A stretch of 64,000 nt of DNA from DATAFF01 sp044870245 (lineage in GTDB: Bacteria; Pseudomonadota; Alphaproteobacteria; Rhizobiales; Aestuariivirgaceae). Below are positions 8,155-16,567 of the stretch, piece by piece. The stretch spans positions 1-64,000 of the forward strand of contig JBIOYR010000050.1 of NCBI GenBank assembly GCA_044870245.1, written 5' to 3'. The notes under the pieces were generated by a model. It made no database searches. It was not told the origin of the DNA and worked only from the letters and a program-made list of their open reading frames with translations. Made by a program: the position numbers and the translations under genes. Within the stretch, counting starts at the first letter, position 1. Each line of letters starts with the position of its first letter.

Positions 8155-9203
8155 GCGCCGCTCCCGCTGGCCGGCAGAGCGGCATGGATCGCCGCGAGGA
8201 TCTCGGCACTGCTCGGCAGCGCGGTTGGCCGCGAGGCCGGCACAAGGCGCAGGGCACGGGTCTCGAGCTGATGAAGGACCCCGGGATGATCGACGCCCGG
8301 CCGCCCGACCGAGATGGCGACCTCCGGCATCTTGCCGGGAGCAAAGCCGCGCCCCGCCAGGACGACGGCCGGCACCTTCCTCAGCCAGTCTGGCGGGTCC
8401 TCGATGGGGCCGATCCACAGCGCCGCGTCGGCTTCGCGGGCCTCGACCAGGCGGCGGACATCGAAGCGCCAGGGATCATGCCTTGCACCGCCATTCATCC
8501 AGCGGCTGCGCAGCGGCACGCCGAAGAGCCAGCCGCAGATCTGCATTGCCGCCTCGCCATTGGCCGGTGCCGGGACCGCCACTGTCGAGAAACGATGGCC
8601 GGCATTGAGGTCGCTCGCCAGGCCGAGCACCATCTCGAGGGCCGGGCCGCCAAGCAGGGCAGGGGAATAGACGGCGGCACCGAACTTTGCGCCGCGCAAG
8701 AGATCCGCGGCCGCCCGATAATCGACCGGCGGCTTGGCCAGGCGTTCGGCACAGGCGGCGCGAAGCAGCGCAAGGCCGGCGGCGATCGCGTGCTCCCCCT
8801 CGGCAGGGAGTGCCACCGCGACCTTCGCCTTGGGTGCGGGACCGAGGCTGACGAGGCGCTTCGGTGTGCCATGGCTCAGATAAGCGAGAAGGCGCTCCGC
8901 CTCGCTGTCGTCGCCCAGGCCGGCCAGCAGCAGGACGTCGCCGATCCGGTGAATCTCCTGGGCGGTCGTCGCCATGGTCCCCATACGGGCCAGCACCTCG
9001 GCTTCCCGCGACAGCACTGCGCCATGGGCATGGTCGACGGCAGCGCCGATGGTGCGGGCGAGCTGCAAGCCGGCGCGAATGCCCGCGGCATCGGCCGCCA
9101 GCCCGGCGATCACGGGCAGGGTTGCGGAGGCCAGAAGCCGGGCTGCGGCAGCAATCGCTTGGCCGCGCGGGACCGCCTGACCGTTCACATACGCTTCGGC
9201 CAT
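8151..9203 (-). CDS. fhcB: Formyltransferase/hydrolase complex subunit B
   Basis: A 350-residue protein starting MAEAYVNGQAVPRGQAIAAA, related to FmdB/FwdB of archaeal formylmethanofuran dehydrogenase. It is much shorter and shows none of the cysteine cluster or molybdopterin features of a redox enzyme, as known for methylotroph FhcB, which serves in a hydrolytic complex. Recognisable pieces are LPVIAGLAADAAGIRAG and the C-terminal GRPGVDHPGVLHQLETRALRLV. It is the first gene of fhcBADC. Its ATG directly touches the inverted-repeat element at 9203-9476, so the operon promoter must lie inside or beyond that element. Confidence 0.92.
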   Translation of the reverse strand: MAEAYVNGQAVPRGQAIAAAARLLASATLPVIAGLAADAAGIRAGLQLARTIGAAVDHAHGAVLSREAEVLARMGTMATTAQEIHRIGDVLLLAGLGDDSEAERLLAYLSHGTPKRLVSLGPAPKAKVAVALPAEGEHAIAAGLALLRAACAERLAKPPVDYRAAADLLRGAKFGAAVYSPALLGGPALEMVLGLASDLNAGHRFSTVAVPAPANGEAAMQICGWLFGVPLRSRWMNGGARHDPWRFDVRRLVEAREADAALWIGPIEDPPDWLRKVPAVVLAGRGFAPGKMPEVAISVGRPGVDHPGVLHQLETRALRLVPASRPTALPSSAEILAAIHAALPASGSGA

Positions 9204-9476
9204 TAGAGCATGATGATGTTGGGTCTACCCAGCCTGCGTTGCGCTGCGGCGAGTTAATCCGCCAGGAGCCGCGCGCAGCGCGATGCGGGACATCGCGCAA
9301 GCGCAGCGACGCCGCGGGTGGCCGCCGCGGCGCAACCCGGAGGGCCGGGCGATTTTGCCGCGTGGGTTCGTCGAAGGCCTCGACCGTATTTCCGATACGC
9401 CCGTCGGCCATTCTCCTGCCCAGGCGGCAAAATGGCCGCGGCGCAGGTGGGTACACCTATCATCATCATGCTCTAA
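9203..9476. repeat. Palindromic intergenic element with 16-bp perfect terminal inverted repeats
   Basis: The sequence TTAGAGCATGATGATG at 9203-9218 is repeated exactly as its reverse complement at 9461-9476. The match continues inward imperfectly (about 28 bp with three or four mismatches, then patches of CCTGCG and CCGCC). The 274-bp body is GC-rich with further small dyads and no convincing gene. TAGAGCATGAT-type termini resemble dispersed palindromes common between genes in Rhizobiales. It fills the space upstream of fhcB and leaves only about 77 bp of plain sequence before the next gene. Confidence 0.7.
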
Positions 9477-9553
9477 CAGATCAAACACGGCGCGCCCGAG
9501 GCGATCTTATTTCAGGCTGAGGCCGAGCCATAGCGGAATTCTGTGGCCCTTCA

Positions 9554-9937
9554 TCACTTGTCATATTTGATGTAGGCGAAGCGGAGATCGTCCTGGGGCG
9601 TACCTTCGAGCGCACCTCCGGCGAGCCCCGGCTGCCATGCCACCACCTCCTCGATCTTTCTGGCGAGCTCGAAATCCTTGTCGGTGATGCCCTTGGCGGC
9701 GTGGTTCATCAGGCGGACCTCGACCCAGGCGTAGGAAGCCGTGATGTCGGGGTGATGCCAGGCCGCTTCCGCCAGATGGCCGACCGCGTTGATGACCATC
9801 AATGTGCCCTTCCAGCTGTTGGTCTTGTAGCGGCGGCGGATCCAGCGATCCTCGAGGTACCAATGGGGCAATTCCCGTTTCAGCCGGTCGGCGGCCTCCT
9901 CGGCAGAGTAAACGCGCTCCTGCTTTCGCTCGGCCAT
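9554..9937 (-). CDS. Pterin-4a-carbinolamine dehydratase-like protein
   Basis: A 127-residue protein from the ATG at 9937, chosen because a GGAGGCGATC ribosome-binding site precedes it; the longer open frame upstream is antisense to the RFAP synthase gene. Family features include LPHWYLEDRWIRRRYKTNSW, the GHLAEAAWHHPDI metal/substrate histidines (the PCD HHPE-like motif), VRLMNHAAKGITDKDFELA and AYIKYDK. PCD-like proteins with this extended form occur in methylotroph C1 clusters, presumably acting on or sensing the pterin cofactor. The exact role here is not settled. It is divergent from the beta-RFAP synthase gene. Confidence 0.88.
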   Translation of the reverse strand: MAERKQERVYSAEEAADRLKRELPHWYLEDRWIRRRYKTNSWKGTLMVINAVGHLAEAAWHHPDITASYAWVEVRLMNHAAKGITDKDFELARKIEEVVAWQPGLAGGALEGTPQDDLRFAYIKYDK

Positions 9938-10009
9938 GATTGATCGCCTCCTATGCTTGTGCAATAACGGCCTCCTGCGGCCGCCTCGCCTCACTCTAGG
10001 AGGGCTGAG

Positions 10010-11041
10010 GTGGGCTTGAAAGTGGGTACCGTCAGTCGCCGCCGCGCGGCGGCGCGAAAAGCGCAGGGATCGGGATTGAACAGCGTCACCCTGACGGTGC
10101 CGTCGCGGCTGCATCTCGGCTTCCTTGACATCAGCGGCAGTCTCGGCCGCCGGTTCGGAAGCATCGGCCTGGCGCTTGACCGTCCGGTCACCAGCCTGAC
10201 GATCCGCGCCGGCGGCGAACGCCGTGCCCAAGGCAGCGAGGCTGACCGGGTCGCCCGCTATCTGACCACGATGTGTCGCCATCTCGGAATTGCCGACAAC
10301 CATGAGCTCAGCGTCCATCAAGCCATACCGGCCCATGCGGGGCTCGGATCGGGCACGCAGCTGGCGCTCGCTCTCGCGGCAGCCTTGCGGGCTCTTCACG
10401 GCTATCCACTCGACCCGCGCGAGGATGCGGTGCTGCTCGATCGCGGTGCGCGATCGGGCATCGGCATCGGCATTTTCGAGCAGGGCGGGCTGGTGGTGGA
10501 TGGCGGCCGTGACGACGGCAACCGGGTGCCGCCGATCGTCTCCCGGCTGAGGTTTCCCGCCCGCTGGCGCGTGCTGCTCGTCCTCGATGATCATCGCCAG
10601 GGCATGCATGGCGAGGCCGAGCGCCAGGCCTTCCGCGACCTGCCGCGCTTCCCTGAGGCGCGCGCCGCCCATCTCTGCCATCTGGTGCTGATGCGCATCC
10701 TCCCGGCACTTGCCGAGGAGGATCTCGACGCCTTCGGTTCCGGCATCGGCGCGCTCCAGGCGGAACTCGGTCGCCATTTCGAACCGGCCCAGGGTGGGCT
10801 CTTCACCAGCCCGGCGGTCGGCGAGGCAGTGCGCTTTCTCGCCTCTCAGGGCGGCGTCGGACCCGGTCAGAGCTCATGGGGACCGACCGGCTTTGTCTTT
10901 GCCGGCAGCGCCGAAGCGGCCGCCGAGCTCAACGCCGTCTTTCGCCGGCAGAACCGGTTCCAGAACCTGCGCCTGCTTGTCGCAGCCGCCAACAACCGAG
11001 GAGCCACGGTCGAGACCGGCTCGCTTCAGGAGTTCGACTGA
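10010..11041 (+). CDS. Beta-ribofuranosylaminobenzene 5'-phosphate (beta-RFAP) synthase
   Basis: A 343-residue GHMP-kinase-fold protein. It catalyses the first committed step of H4MPT biosynthesis, condensing 4-hydroxybenzoate or pABA with PRPP. Family marks are VPSRLHLGFLDISGS, the GHMP-like loop IPAHAGLGSGTQLALA, GARSGIGIGIFEQGGLVVDGGR and the C-terminal QSSWGPTGFVF. The GTG at 10010 follows AGGAGGG at a good distance; a later TTG near 10075 would remove a poorly conserved leader. mtdB follows 27 bp downstream. This gene is required for dephospho-H4MPT in methylotrophs (orf4 of Methylobacterium). Confidence 0.93.
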   Translation: MGLKVGTVSRRRAAARKAQGSGLNSVTLTVPSRLHLGFLDISGSLGRRFGSIGLALDRPVTSLTIRAGGERRAQGSEADRVARYLTTMCRHLGIADNHELSVHQAIPAHAGLGSGTQLALALAAALRALHGYPLDPREDAVLLDRGARSGIGIGIFEQGGLVVDGGRDDGNRVPPIVSRLRFPARWRVLLVLDDHRQGMHGEAERQAFRDLPRFPEARAAHLCHLVLMRILPALAEEDLDAFGSGIGALQAELGRHFEPAQGGLFTSPAVGEAVRFLASQGGVGPGQSSWGPTGFVFAGSAEAAAELNAVFRRQNRFQNLRLLVAAANNRGATVETGSLQEFD

Positions 11042-11068
11042 TCGCAGGCCAACCCGAAGGAGCGTGCA

Positions 11069-11965
11069 ATGCCCGACAAATCGATCCTTCACATGATTAC
11101 GCCGCTCAAGTTGATGAGCCCGTTCGACGTCAATATGGCAACCGATGCCGGCTACGACACGATTGCCGTCTACACCGGCGTCGAGCTCAAGGATGTGCAG
11201 GGTCTCGTCCAGGACGCGATCTTCTCGCGCAACCCCAAACTGTCGGCGAGGACCGGTGTCTTCTTCGGCGGCCGCGACGCGATCGCCGCTCTCGACATGA
11301 TCGAGACCGCCAAGAAGTCGCTGATCCCGCCATTCGAGCTGTCGATCTTTGCCGATCCGGCCGGCTCGTTCACGACGGCGGCTGCCATGGTTGCCTGCGT
11401 CGAGAAGACGCTGAAGGAGAAGAAGAACCGCAGCCTGTCCGGCATGAGCGTCGCCGTGTTCGGTGCGACCGGCGTCGTCGGCTTCTCTTCAGCTGTCATC
11501 GCTGCCCTGCAGGGGGCAAGCGTCACGCTGGTCGGTTATGACGGACCCGATCGCGTCGCCCATTCGTCGCGCGAGATCAAAGCGCGGTTCGGCGTCGAGA
11601 CCGCCTCGGCGGACGGCTCGAGCGAGGACAAGAAGGAGGCCATCCTGGCCAAGACCGAGATCGCGCTCGCCTGCGCCCGCGCCGGCATTCAGGTGCTGAG
11701 CCTCGCACAGATCGGCAAGTCCAGGTCGCTGCAGGCGGTGGCCGACGTCAATGCCGTGCCGCCCCCCGGCGTGGAGGGACTCGACCTCCATGCCGACGGC
11801 GTTCCAATCGGCGGAACCAATGTGCTGGGGATCGGACCGCTCGCCATCGGCAATGTGAAGTATCAGACCGAATTCGGCCTCTTTCGCAAAATGATCGAGG
11901 CCAATAAGCCGGTCTGCTTCGATTTCAGGGATGCATTCGAACTTGCCCGCACCCTTGCCAAATGA
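11069..11965 (+). CDS. mtdB: NAD(P)-dependent methylene-H4MPT dehydrogenase
   Basis: A 298-residue protein with the H4MPT-binding N-terminal domain of MtdA/MtdB (LHMITPLKLMSPFDVNMATDAGYD, with GVFFGGRDAIAALDM) and a Rossmann domain with FGATGVVGFSSAVIAA. It oxidises methylene-H4MPT, formed by Fae, to methenyl-H4MPT in the cytoplasm. It is preceded by the beta-RFAP synthase gene and its 3' end overlaps the next gene by 35 bp. The genomic position next to mch-like sequence supports MtdB rather than MtdA. Confidence 0.95.
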   Translation: MPDKSILHMITPLKLMSPFDVNMATDAGYDTIAVYTGVELKDVQGLVQDAIFSRNPKLSARTGVFFGGRDAIAALDMIETAKKSLIPPFELSIFADPAGSFTTAAAMVACVEKTLKEKKNRSLSGMSVAVFGATGVVGFSSAVIAALQGASVTLVGYDGPDRVAHSSREIKARFGVETASADGSSEDKKEAILAKTEIALACARAGIQVLSLAQIGKSRSLQAVADVNAVPPPGVEGLDLHADGVPIGGTNVLGIGPLAIGNVKYQTEFGLFRKMIEANKPVCFDFRDAFELARTLAK

Positions 11966-14024
11966 CGGGCCGGCGGTCCTGATCGCATCGCTGTCGGGAC
12001 GAGCGCTCGCGCAGGCGGCGGTTCGTTCGCGCTACCGCCCGCTGGTCGCCGATCTTTTTGCCGATCTCGATACGTGCGAGCTGGCCGAGGCGGTGGTGCG
12101 GGTCGAGGGCAGCATCGAGGAGGGCTTCGATGAAGCGAGCCTGAGGGCAGCGCTGCACCACCTGCGACAGTCCCGGCCAGTCATCGGTCTGGTCTATGGC
12201 AGCGGCTTCGAGGCGCAGCCTCAAACTCTCGCCGCGATCGGCGAGGCGTTCCCGCTTCTCGGCAATCGACCTGAAGCGGTGCAGCGCCTCAAGGACCCGG
12301 TACGGCTCGCTCAACTCTGTCACAGTCTCGGCATCGATCATCCGGCGATCGCGCTGATGCCGCCGAGCGGCCCCGATCGCTGGCTGCGCAAGCGGCGCGG
12401 CGCCAGCGGCGGGCAGCATGTGAGCTGGAGCCGGGCGCCGGACAGCCGGTGCTACTGGCAGGCCCATATCGAAGGCCGGCCGGTGTCGCTGTCCTTCCTG
12501 GCCGATGGCCGACGGGCGCTGGTGCTGGCAGCGACCGAGCAGTGGCCCGATCCTTCGCCATCGAGCCCGTTTCGCTTTGGCGGGGTGGCACGCCCTGCCG
12601 AGCTTGCCGAAAGCCTGGAGCGGCAGCTTGCGGCGGTGGTTGCGCGGATCGTCGAGGCGAGCGGAATGGTCGGGCTCGGCAGCGCCGATTTTCTTGTCGG
12701 AGACGGTTCTTCCAACCTGCTCGAGATCAATCCGCGACCGGGTGCCGCGCTCGATGTTCTCGACGATCGCGACGGCCAGCTGTTTCATTGGCATGTCGAA
12801 TCCTGTCGCGGGCGGCTGCCCGATCGACCGGCGCGCTTCCTGGGTGCGGGGGCCGCCCGGATCGTCTATGCGCGCGACATGATCCCGGCGATGCCGGCGG
12901 TCGTCTGGCCGGATTGGGCTGCCGACCGGCAGCCACCCGGCACGGTGGTGCCGGCCGGCGCACCGCTCTGCACCGTCACTGCAGCAACACAGAGCGATGT
13001 GAAATCGGCGATCAGGCTTGTGGAGGAAAGGGCGACTGCCATGCTCGAGGAGACTGGAACCAAAGCCGCTGCGGCTCGCCAGCCCAGCGTCAACGAGGCC
13101 GCCGGACGCATGGTCGCGCGGATGATCGCCAAGGCGGCGGCGCTGCGCGTGGCTCCGGCGCGCGGTCCGGCTGGCGAGCTCCTGATCGATTGCGGCACCA
13201 AGGTCGCCGGTGGCGTCGCTGCCGGCCTGTGGCTCGGGGCGATCTGCATGGGCGGGCTCGGGCGGATCTCGGTGGCGCCCGATGCGACCTATCCGAATTG
13301 GCCGTTCTCGATCACCGTCCGCTCCTCGCAACCGGTCATCGCCTGCCTTGGCAGCCAATATGCCGGCTGGAAGCTCGAGCGGGGCGGCTTCATGGCGATG
13401 GGATCGGGTCCGGCACGGGCGCTCGCCAGGGTCGAGGAGATCTATCGCGACATCGGCTATGCCGATGACAACGAAACCGCAACGCTGGTGCTCGAATCGG
13501 AAGGGCCGCCGCCTCCTGCCGTCGTCTCGCATGTGGCCGAGGCATGTCGCGTCGCGCCTTCCGCCCTCAACATTCTCTACGCGCCGACTCGCAGCCAGGC
13601 CGGCAGCGTCCAGATCGTCGCCCGCTCGCTCGAGGTCGCGCTCCATAAGGCGCATGCAGTCGAGTTCCCGCTCGAGCGCATCACCGACGGCATGGCCACC
13701 GCCCCCTTCGCGCCACCCCATCCCGATTTCCTGCAGGCACTCGGCCGGACCAATGACGCCATCATCTATGGCGGGCGGGTGTGGCTGTTCGTCACCGGCC
13801 CCGCCGAGGATGCAAAAGCGCTCGCCGAGAAGCTACCCTCGAGCAATTCCCGCGATCATGGGCGGCCGTTCGCGGAGATCTTCCGCAGTTTCAATGGCGA
13901 TTTCTACGCCATCGATCCCATGTTGTTCAGTCCGGCGGAGGTCGTCGTCACCGCCGTGGACAGCGGCAAGAGCTTCCGTGCCGGCCGGGTCGACAGGGAG
14001 CTGCTCGATGCCTCTTTCGGCTGA
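11931..14024 (+). CDS. mch: ATP-grasp protein fused in frame to methenyl-H4MPT cyclohydrolase (Mch)
   Basis: One uninterrupted 697-residue frame. Residues 1 to about 370 form an ATP-grasp-type protein known from methylotroph C1 clusters (LIASLSGRALAQAAVRSRYRPLVADLF, RRGASGGQHV, SADFLVGD and the metal site LLEINPRPGAALDVLD). Residues about 380-697 are a complete Mch (QPSVNEAAGRMVARM, LLIDCGTKVAGGVAAGLWLG, APDATYPNWPF, DDNETATLVLE, LGRTNDAIIYGG). Mch hydrolyses methenyl-H4MPT to formyl-H4MPT. I know the two parts as separate proteins. An in-frame ATG at 13041, preceded by a GGAGGAAAG site about ten bases upstream, could also yield free Mch. The start overlaps mtdB; a TTG at 11955 is an alternative. 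The gene overlaps the next ATG by 17 bp. Confidence 0.9.
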   Translation: MHSNLPAPLPNDGPAVLIASLSGRALAQAAVRSRYRPLVADLFADLDTCELAEAVVRVEGSIEEGFDEASLRAALHHLRQSRPVIGLVYGSGFEAQPQTLAAIGEAFPLLGNRPEAVQRLKDPVRLAQLCHSLGIDHPAIALMPPSGPDRWLRKRRGASGGQHVSWSRAPDSRCYWQAHIEGRPVSLSFLADGRRALVLAATEQWPDPSPSSPFRFGGVARPAELAESLERQLAAVVARIVEASGMVGLGSADFLVGDGSSNLLEINPRPGAALDVLDDRDGQLFHWHVESCRGRLPDRPARFLGAGAARIVYARDMIPAMPAVVWPDWAADRQPPGTVVPAGAPLCTVTAATQSDVKSAIRLVEERATAMLEETGTKAAAARQPSVNEAAGRMVARMIAKAAALRVAPARGPAGELLIDCGTKVAGGVAAGLWLGAICMGGLGRISVAPDATYPNWPFSITVRSSQPVIACLGSQYAGWKLERGGFMAMGSGPARALARVEEIYRDIGYADDNETATLVLESEGPPPPAVVSHVAEACRVAPSALNILYAPTRSQAGSVQIVARSLEVALHKAHAVEFPLERITDGMATAPFAPPHPDFLQALGRTNDAIIYGGRVWLFVTGPAEDAKALAEKLPSSNSRDHGRPFAEIFRSFNGDFYAIDPMLFSPAEVVVTAVDSGKSFRAGRVDRELLDASFG

Positions 14025-14961
14025 GCGGGTGCTGCGCCTGGTCGAGGCCGGCCGGCCGCGCATCGCGATCTTCAGCGAGACGCGGGACTGGCATGCGCGG
14101 CGGATTGCCCGTCACCTGACGGCGATGGGCGCGGAGGCGCGCCTCGTCCATCTCGCCAAATGCCAGTTCACCTCGGCATCACCATCGGGAATCGCCATTC
14201 CCGGCTTCCGGCGCAACCTGCCTGACGCCTGCATCGTCCGCTCGGTTCCGGGTGGCACGTTCGAGGCGGTGACGCGTCGTCTTGGCATCCTTCATGCCCT
14301 GCGCGAGCTTGGCATCGTGGTGTGGAACGATGCCCGCGTGATCGAGCGCTGCGTCGACAAATCGACCACCACCTTCCTGATGCAGCGGGCGGGAATTGCC
14401 GTGCCGAGGACCTGGACGGTGGAGACCAAGGACAGAGCCCTTGCCATCGCGCGGCGCGAATTGCGCCGTGGCCCGCTGGTGGTGAAGCCGCTGTTCGGCT
14501 CACAAGGGCGGGGATTGCGCCTTCTCACCACCCTCGAACAGCTGCCCGAGCCCGAGGAGGTGGACGGCGTCTACTATCTCCAGCGCTTCATGGGCGTCGA
14601 GGGCGATCAAGGATTTCACGACTTCCGTGTCTTCGTGGTGAACGGCACGCCGGTCGCGGGCATGACCCGGCGCGGTGCCAGCTGGATCACCAATGTCAAG
14701 CAGGGCGGCACGCCGGAGCCGCTGGGCAGGGATCGCCAGCTGGAGGAGCTGGCGGTCCGCGCTGCCAATGCGGTTGCCGCCGATTTCTGCGGTGTCGATT
14801 TGCTGCGCGGCGCCAATGGCGAGACGGTGGTGCTCGAGATCAACAGCATGCCGGCGTGGAGCGGGCTGCAAAAGGTGAGCACGGTCGATGTCGCCGAGGT
14901 GCTGGCCCGCGGGGTGCTCGGCGCGCTCGAGGGTCGACCAGGTTTGCGAGTTCCGCTTTGA
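14008..14961 (+). CDS. RimK-like ATP-grasp ligase of the H4MPT/methylofuran cluster
   Basis: A 317-residue protein from the ATG at 14008 (MPLSAERVLRLVEAG), which overlaps the mch stop. ATP-grasp marks are LRRGPLVVKPLFGSQGRGLRLL (nucleotide loop), the YYLQRFM linker strand, DFRVFVVNGTPVAGMTR and the metal-binding VVLEINSMPAWSGLQ. RimK-type enzymes add amino acids, often glutamate, through acyl phosphates. In archaea relatives add glutamate to H4MPT (MptN) or to tyramine (MfnD). Methylofuran of methylotrophs carries a glutamate side chain, so a ligase role in that cofactor is a plausible inference only. The TTGA overlap with the next gene indicates coupling. Confidence 0.85.
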   Translation: MPLSAERVLRLVEAGRPRIAIFSETRDWHARRIARHLTAMGAEARLVHLAKCQFTSASPSGIAIPGFRRNLPDACIVRSVPGGTFEAVTRRLGILHALRELGIVVWNDARVIERCVDKSTTTFLMQRAGIAVPRTWTVETKDRALAIARRELRRGPLVVKPLFGSQGRGLRLLTTLEQLPEPEEVDGVYYLQRFMGVEGDQGFHDFRVFVVNGTPVAGMTRRGASWITNVKQGGTPEPLGRDRQLEELAVRAANAVAADFCGVDLLRGANGETVVLEINSMPAWSGLQKVSTVDVAEVLARGVLGALEGRPGLRVPL

Positions 14962-15824
14962 CGATCCCGCGCGACCAGATTGCCAAGGCCTATGTCGATG
15001 CCTGCGTTGCCGAGCTCAATGCGCCGAAGCCGGGCAATGTCCACGCCTTCGCCGGCGGTCACGACATGGAGGCGGCGCATTTCCTTGCCGCTGCGCGCGC
15101 CTCGGCCAATCCGTTGACCGAGCCCGGACAGCCGGTCGGGATGAGGATCTTCAACGCTGTCGAGGCCAGCATGAAGGTCGCTCTCACCAACACCAATCTT
15201 GGAATCGTTCTGCTTTGCGCGCCGCTCGCCGCCGCCGCCGAGCAGCCGGGGAGGAACCTCAGGGATGCTCTGCGCCGCGTGCTCGACGGTCTCGACCGGC
15301 AGGACGCCTCCTGCGCCTTTCGTGCCATTGTCCGCGCCGGCCCGGGCGGCATGGGCACCGAGGCGGTCAACGACATTCGCAGCGAGCCCGGTTGCACCTT
15401 GCGTGCGGCCATGGCCCAGGCCGAGCATCGCGACAGGATCGCCAGGGCCTATGTGACGACCTTCGAGGACATCTGGTCGCTCGGGTTGCCGGTTTTGGCC
15501 AGGGCGGAAGCCGATCAGCTGGCTGACTGGTGGCCCGTCGTCGCCGTCCATCTCGAATTCATCGCAACCTTCCCGGATAGCCATATCTTGCGAAAATGGG
15601 GAAGAACCGAGGCGGAGTGGGTGCAGAAGGCGGCCGGCGCTCTTCTGGCGCAGCAGCGCCAAGATCGCCCGGACCAGACGGAACTGCAGCAGCAGCTCCT
15701 TGCGCTCGATCGCCGCATCAAGGTGCGTGGACTCAACCCCGGCACGAGTGCCGATCTCACCGTTGCAACAATATTTGCCGCACGCCTGCTGACCATCTTG
15801 CGCAATTTACCCGACAGTGGTTGA
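14958..15824 (+). CDS. CitG-like (triphosphoribosyl-dephospho-CoA synthase family) protein of the C1 cluster
   Basis: A 288-residue protein with a TTG start at 14958 overlapping the upstream TGA as TTGA; no ATG fits the conserved N-terminus MTIPRDQIAKAYVDACVAEL. CitG/MdcB features are LNAPKPGNVHAF near the start, ALTNTNLGIVLLCAPLAAAA, GTEAVNDIRSEPG and RGLNPGTSADLTVATIFAARL at the end. CitG makes a ribosyl-type prosthetic-group precursor. The substrate of this methylotroph branch is unknown; cluster position suggests H4MPT or methylofuran synthesis. It is the last gene of the mtdB operon, with fae 143 bp downstream. Confidence 0.85.
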   Translation: MTIPRDQIAKAYVDACVAELNAPKPGNVHAFAGGHDMEAAHFLAAARASANPLTEPGQPVGMRIFNAVEASMKVALTNTNLGIVLLCAPLAAAAEQPGRNLRDALRRVLDGLDRQDASCAFRAIVRAGPGGMGTEAVNDIRSEPGCTLRAAMAQAEHRDRIARAYVTTFEDIWSLGLPVLARAEADQLADWWPVVAVHLEFIATFPDSHILRKWGRTEAEWVQKAAGALLAQQRQDRPDQTELQQQLLALDRRIKVRGLNPGTSADLTVATIFAARLLTILRNLPDSG

Positions 15825-15832
15825 GTTCTCGG

Positions 15833-15849
15833 GCGGGGCGACGCCCCGC
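15833..15849 (+). terminator. GC hairpin between the cofactor operon and fae (weak terminator or attenuator)
   Basis: GCGGGGC-GAC-GCCCCGC forms a perfect 7-bp stem with a 3-base loop just after the CitG-like stop. There is no T run, so it is not a classic intrinsic terminator. It may separate the weakly expressed operon from the normally very abundant fae transcript. Confidence 0.4.
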
Positions 15850-15967
15850 GGCTATCTGGCCAACCGGTCCGGCCTCGTCGGATGCAGAAACAAGGATAGA
15901 CGATCAGCCGGTGCTGTCGGCGGGCGGCTCGGCGCAATTCGGCAGATGCGAATCAAGGGAGAAGCAA

Positions 15968-16474
15968 ATGGCCAAGGTCACCAAAGTCTGTGTGGGCGAG
16001 TCGCTGGTCGGCGACGGGAACGAAGTCGCTCACGTCGACCTCTTGATCGGTCCGCGCGGCAGCGCGGTCGAGACAGCGTTTTGCAACAGCCTGACCAACA
16101 ACAAGGATGGGTTCACCACCCTGTTGGCGGTGGTTGCACCCAATCTGGCGACGAAGCCCAACACCGTGTTGTTCAACAAGGTGACGATCAAGGGCGCCAA
16201 GCAGGCGGTGCAGATGTTCGGTCCGGCTCAGTATGCCGTCGCCAAGGCCGTTGCCGACTCGGTAGCCGAAGGTGTCATTCCGGCGGCCGAGGCCGACGAT
16301 CTGTTCATCTGCGTCGGCGTCTTCATCCATTGGGAAGCCAACGACGACAAGAAGATCCAGGACTACAATTACCGCGCCACCAAGGAAGCGCTGGCGCGCG
16401 CCGTCAATGGCGACCCCAAGGCGAGTGAGGTCGTCAAGAAGAAGGATACCGCCAAGCACCCGTTCGGCGCTTAG
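15968..16474 (+). CDS. fae: Formaldehyde-activating enzyme
   Basis: A 168-residue protein matching the usual Fae length of about 170. It starts MAKVTKVCVGESLVGDGNEV and carries the catalytic-site region HVDLLIGPRGSAVETAF, then LLAVVAPNLATKPNT, MFGPAQYAVAKAVADSVAEGVIP and CVGVFIHWEA. Fae condenses free formaldehyde with H4MPT to methylene-H4MPT, the entry reaction to MtdB, Mch and Fhc. The ATG at 15968 follows AGGGAGAAGC. It stands between a small hairpin and a convergent HisA-like gene. It is one of the clearest marker genes here for methylotrophy or formaldehyde detoxification. Confidence 0.97.
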   Translation: MAKVTKVCVGESLVGDGNEVAHVDLLIGPRGSAVETAFCNSLTNNKDGFTTLLAVVAPNLATKPNTVLFNKVTIKGAKQAVQMFGPAQYAVAKAVADSVAEGVIPAAEADDLFICVGVFIHWEANDDKKIQDYNYRATKEALARAVNGDPKASEVVKKKDTAKHPFGA

Positions 16475-16567
16475 GAGGGAAACCACCGCGGGGAGAACAA
16501 GCCATCTGCTCAGCACGGTGGGCTCCTTCGCCGGTTGGCCGAAATGTTTGGTTTCAAGTAGCGACGA

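Noticed and set aside
9225..9488. Small open frames inside the palindromic element
   Set aside because: They are Arg-rich, lack ribosome sites and exist on both strands of a GC-rich inverted repeat.
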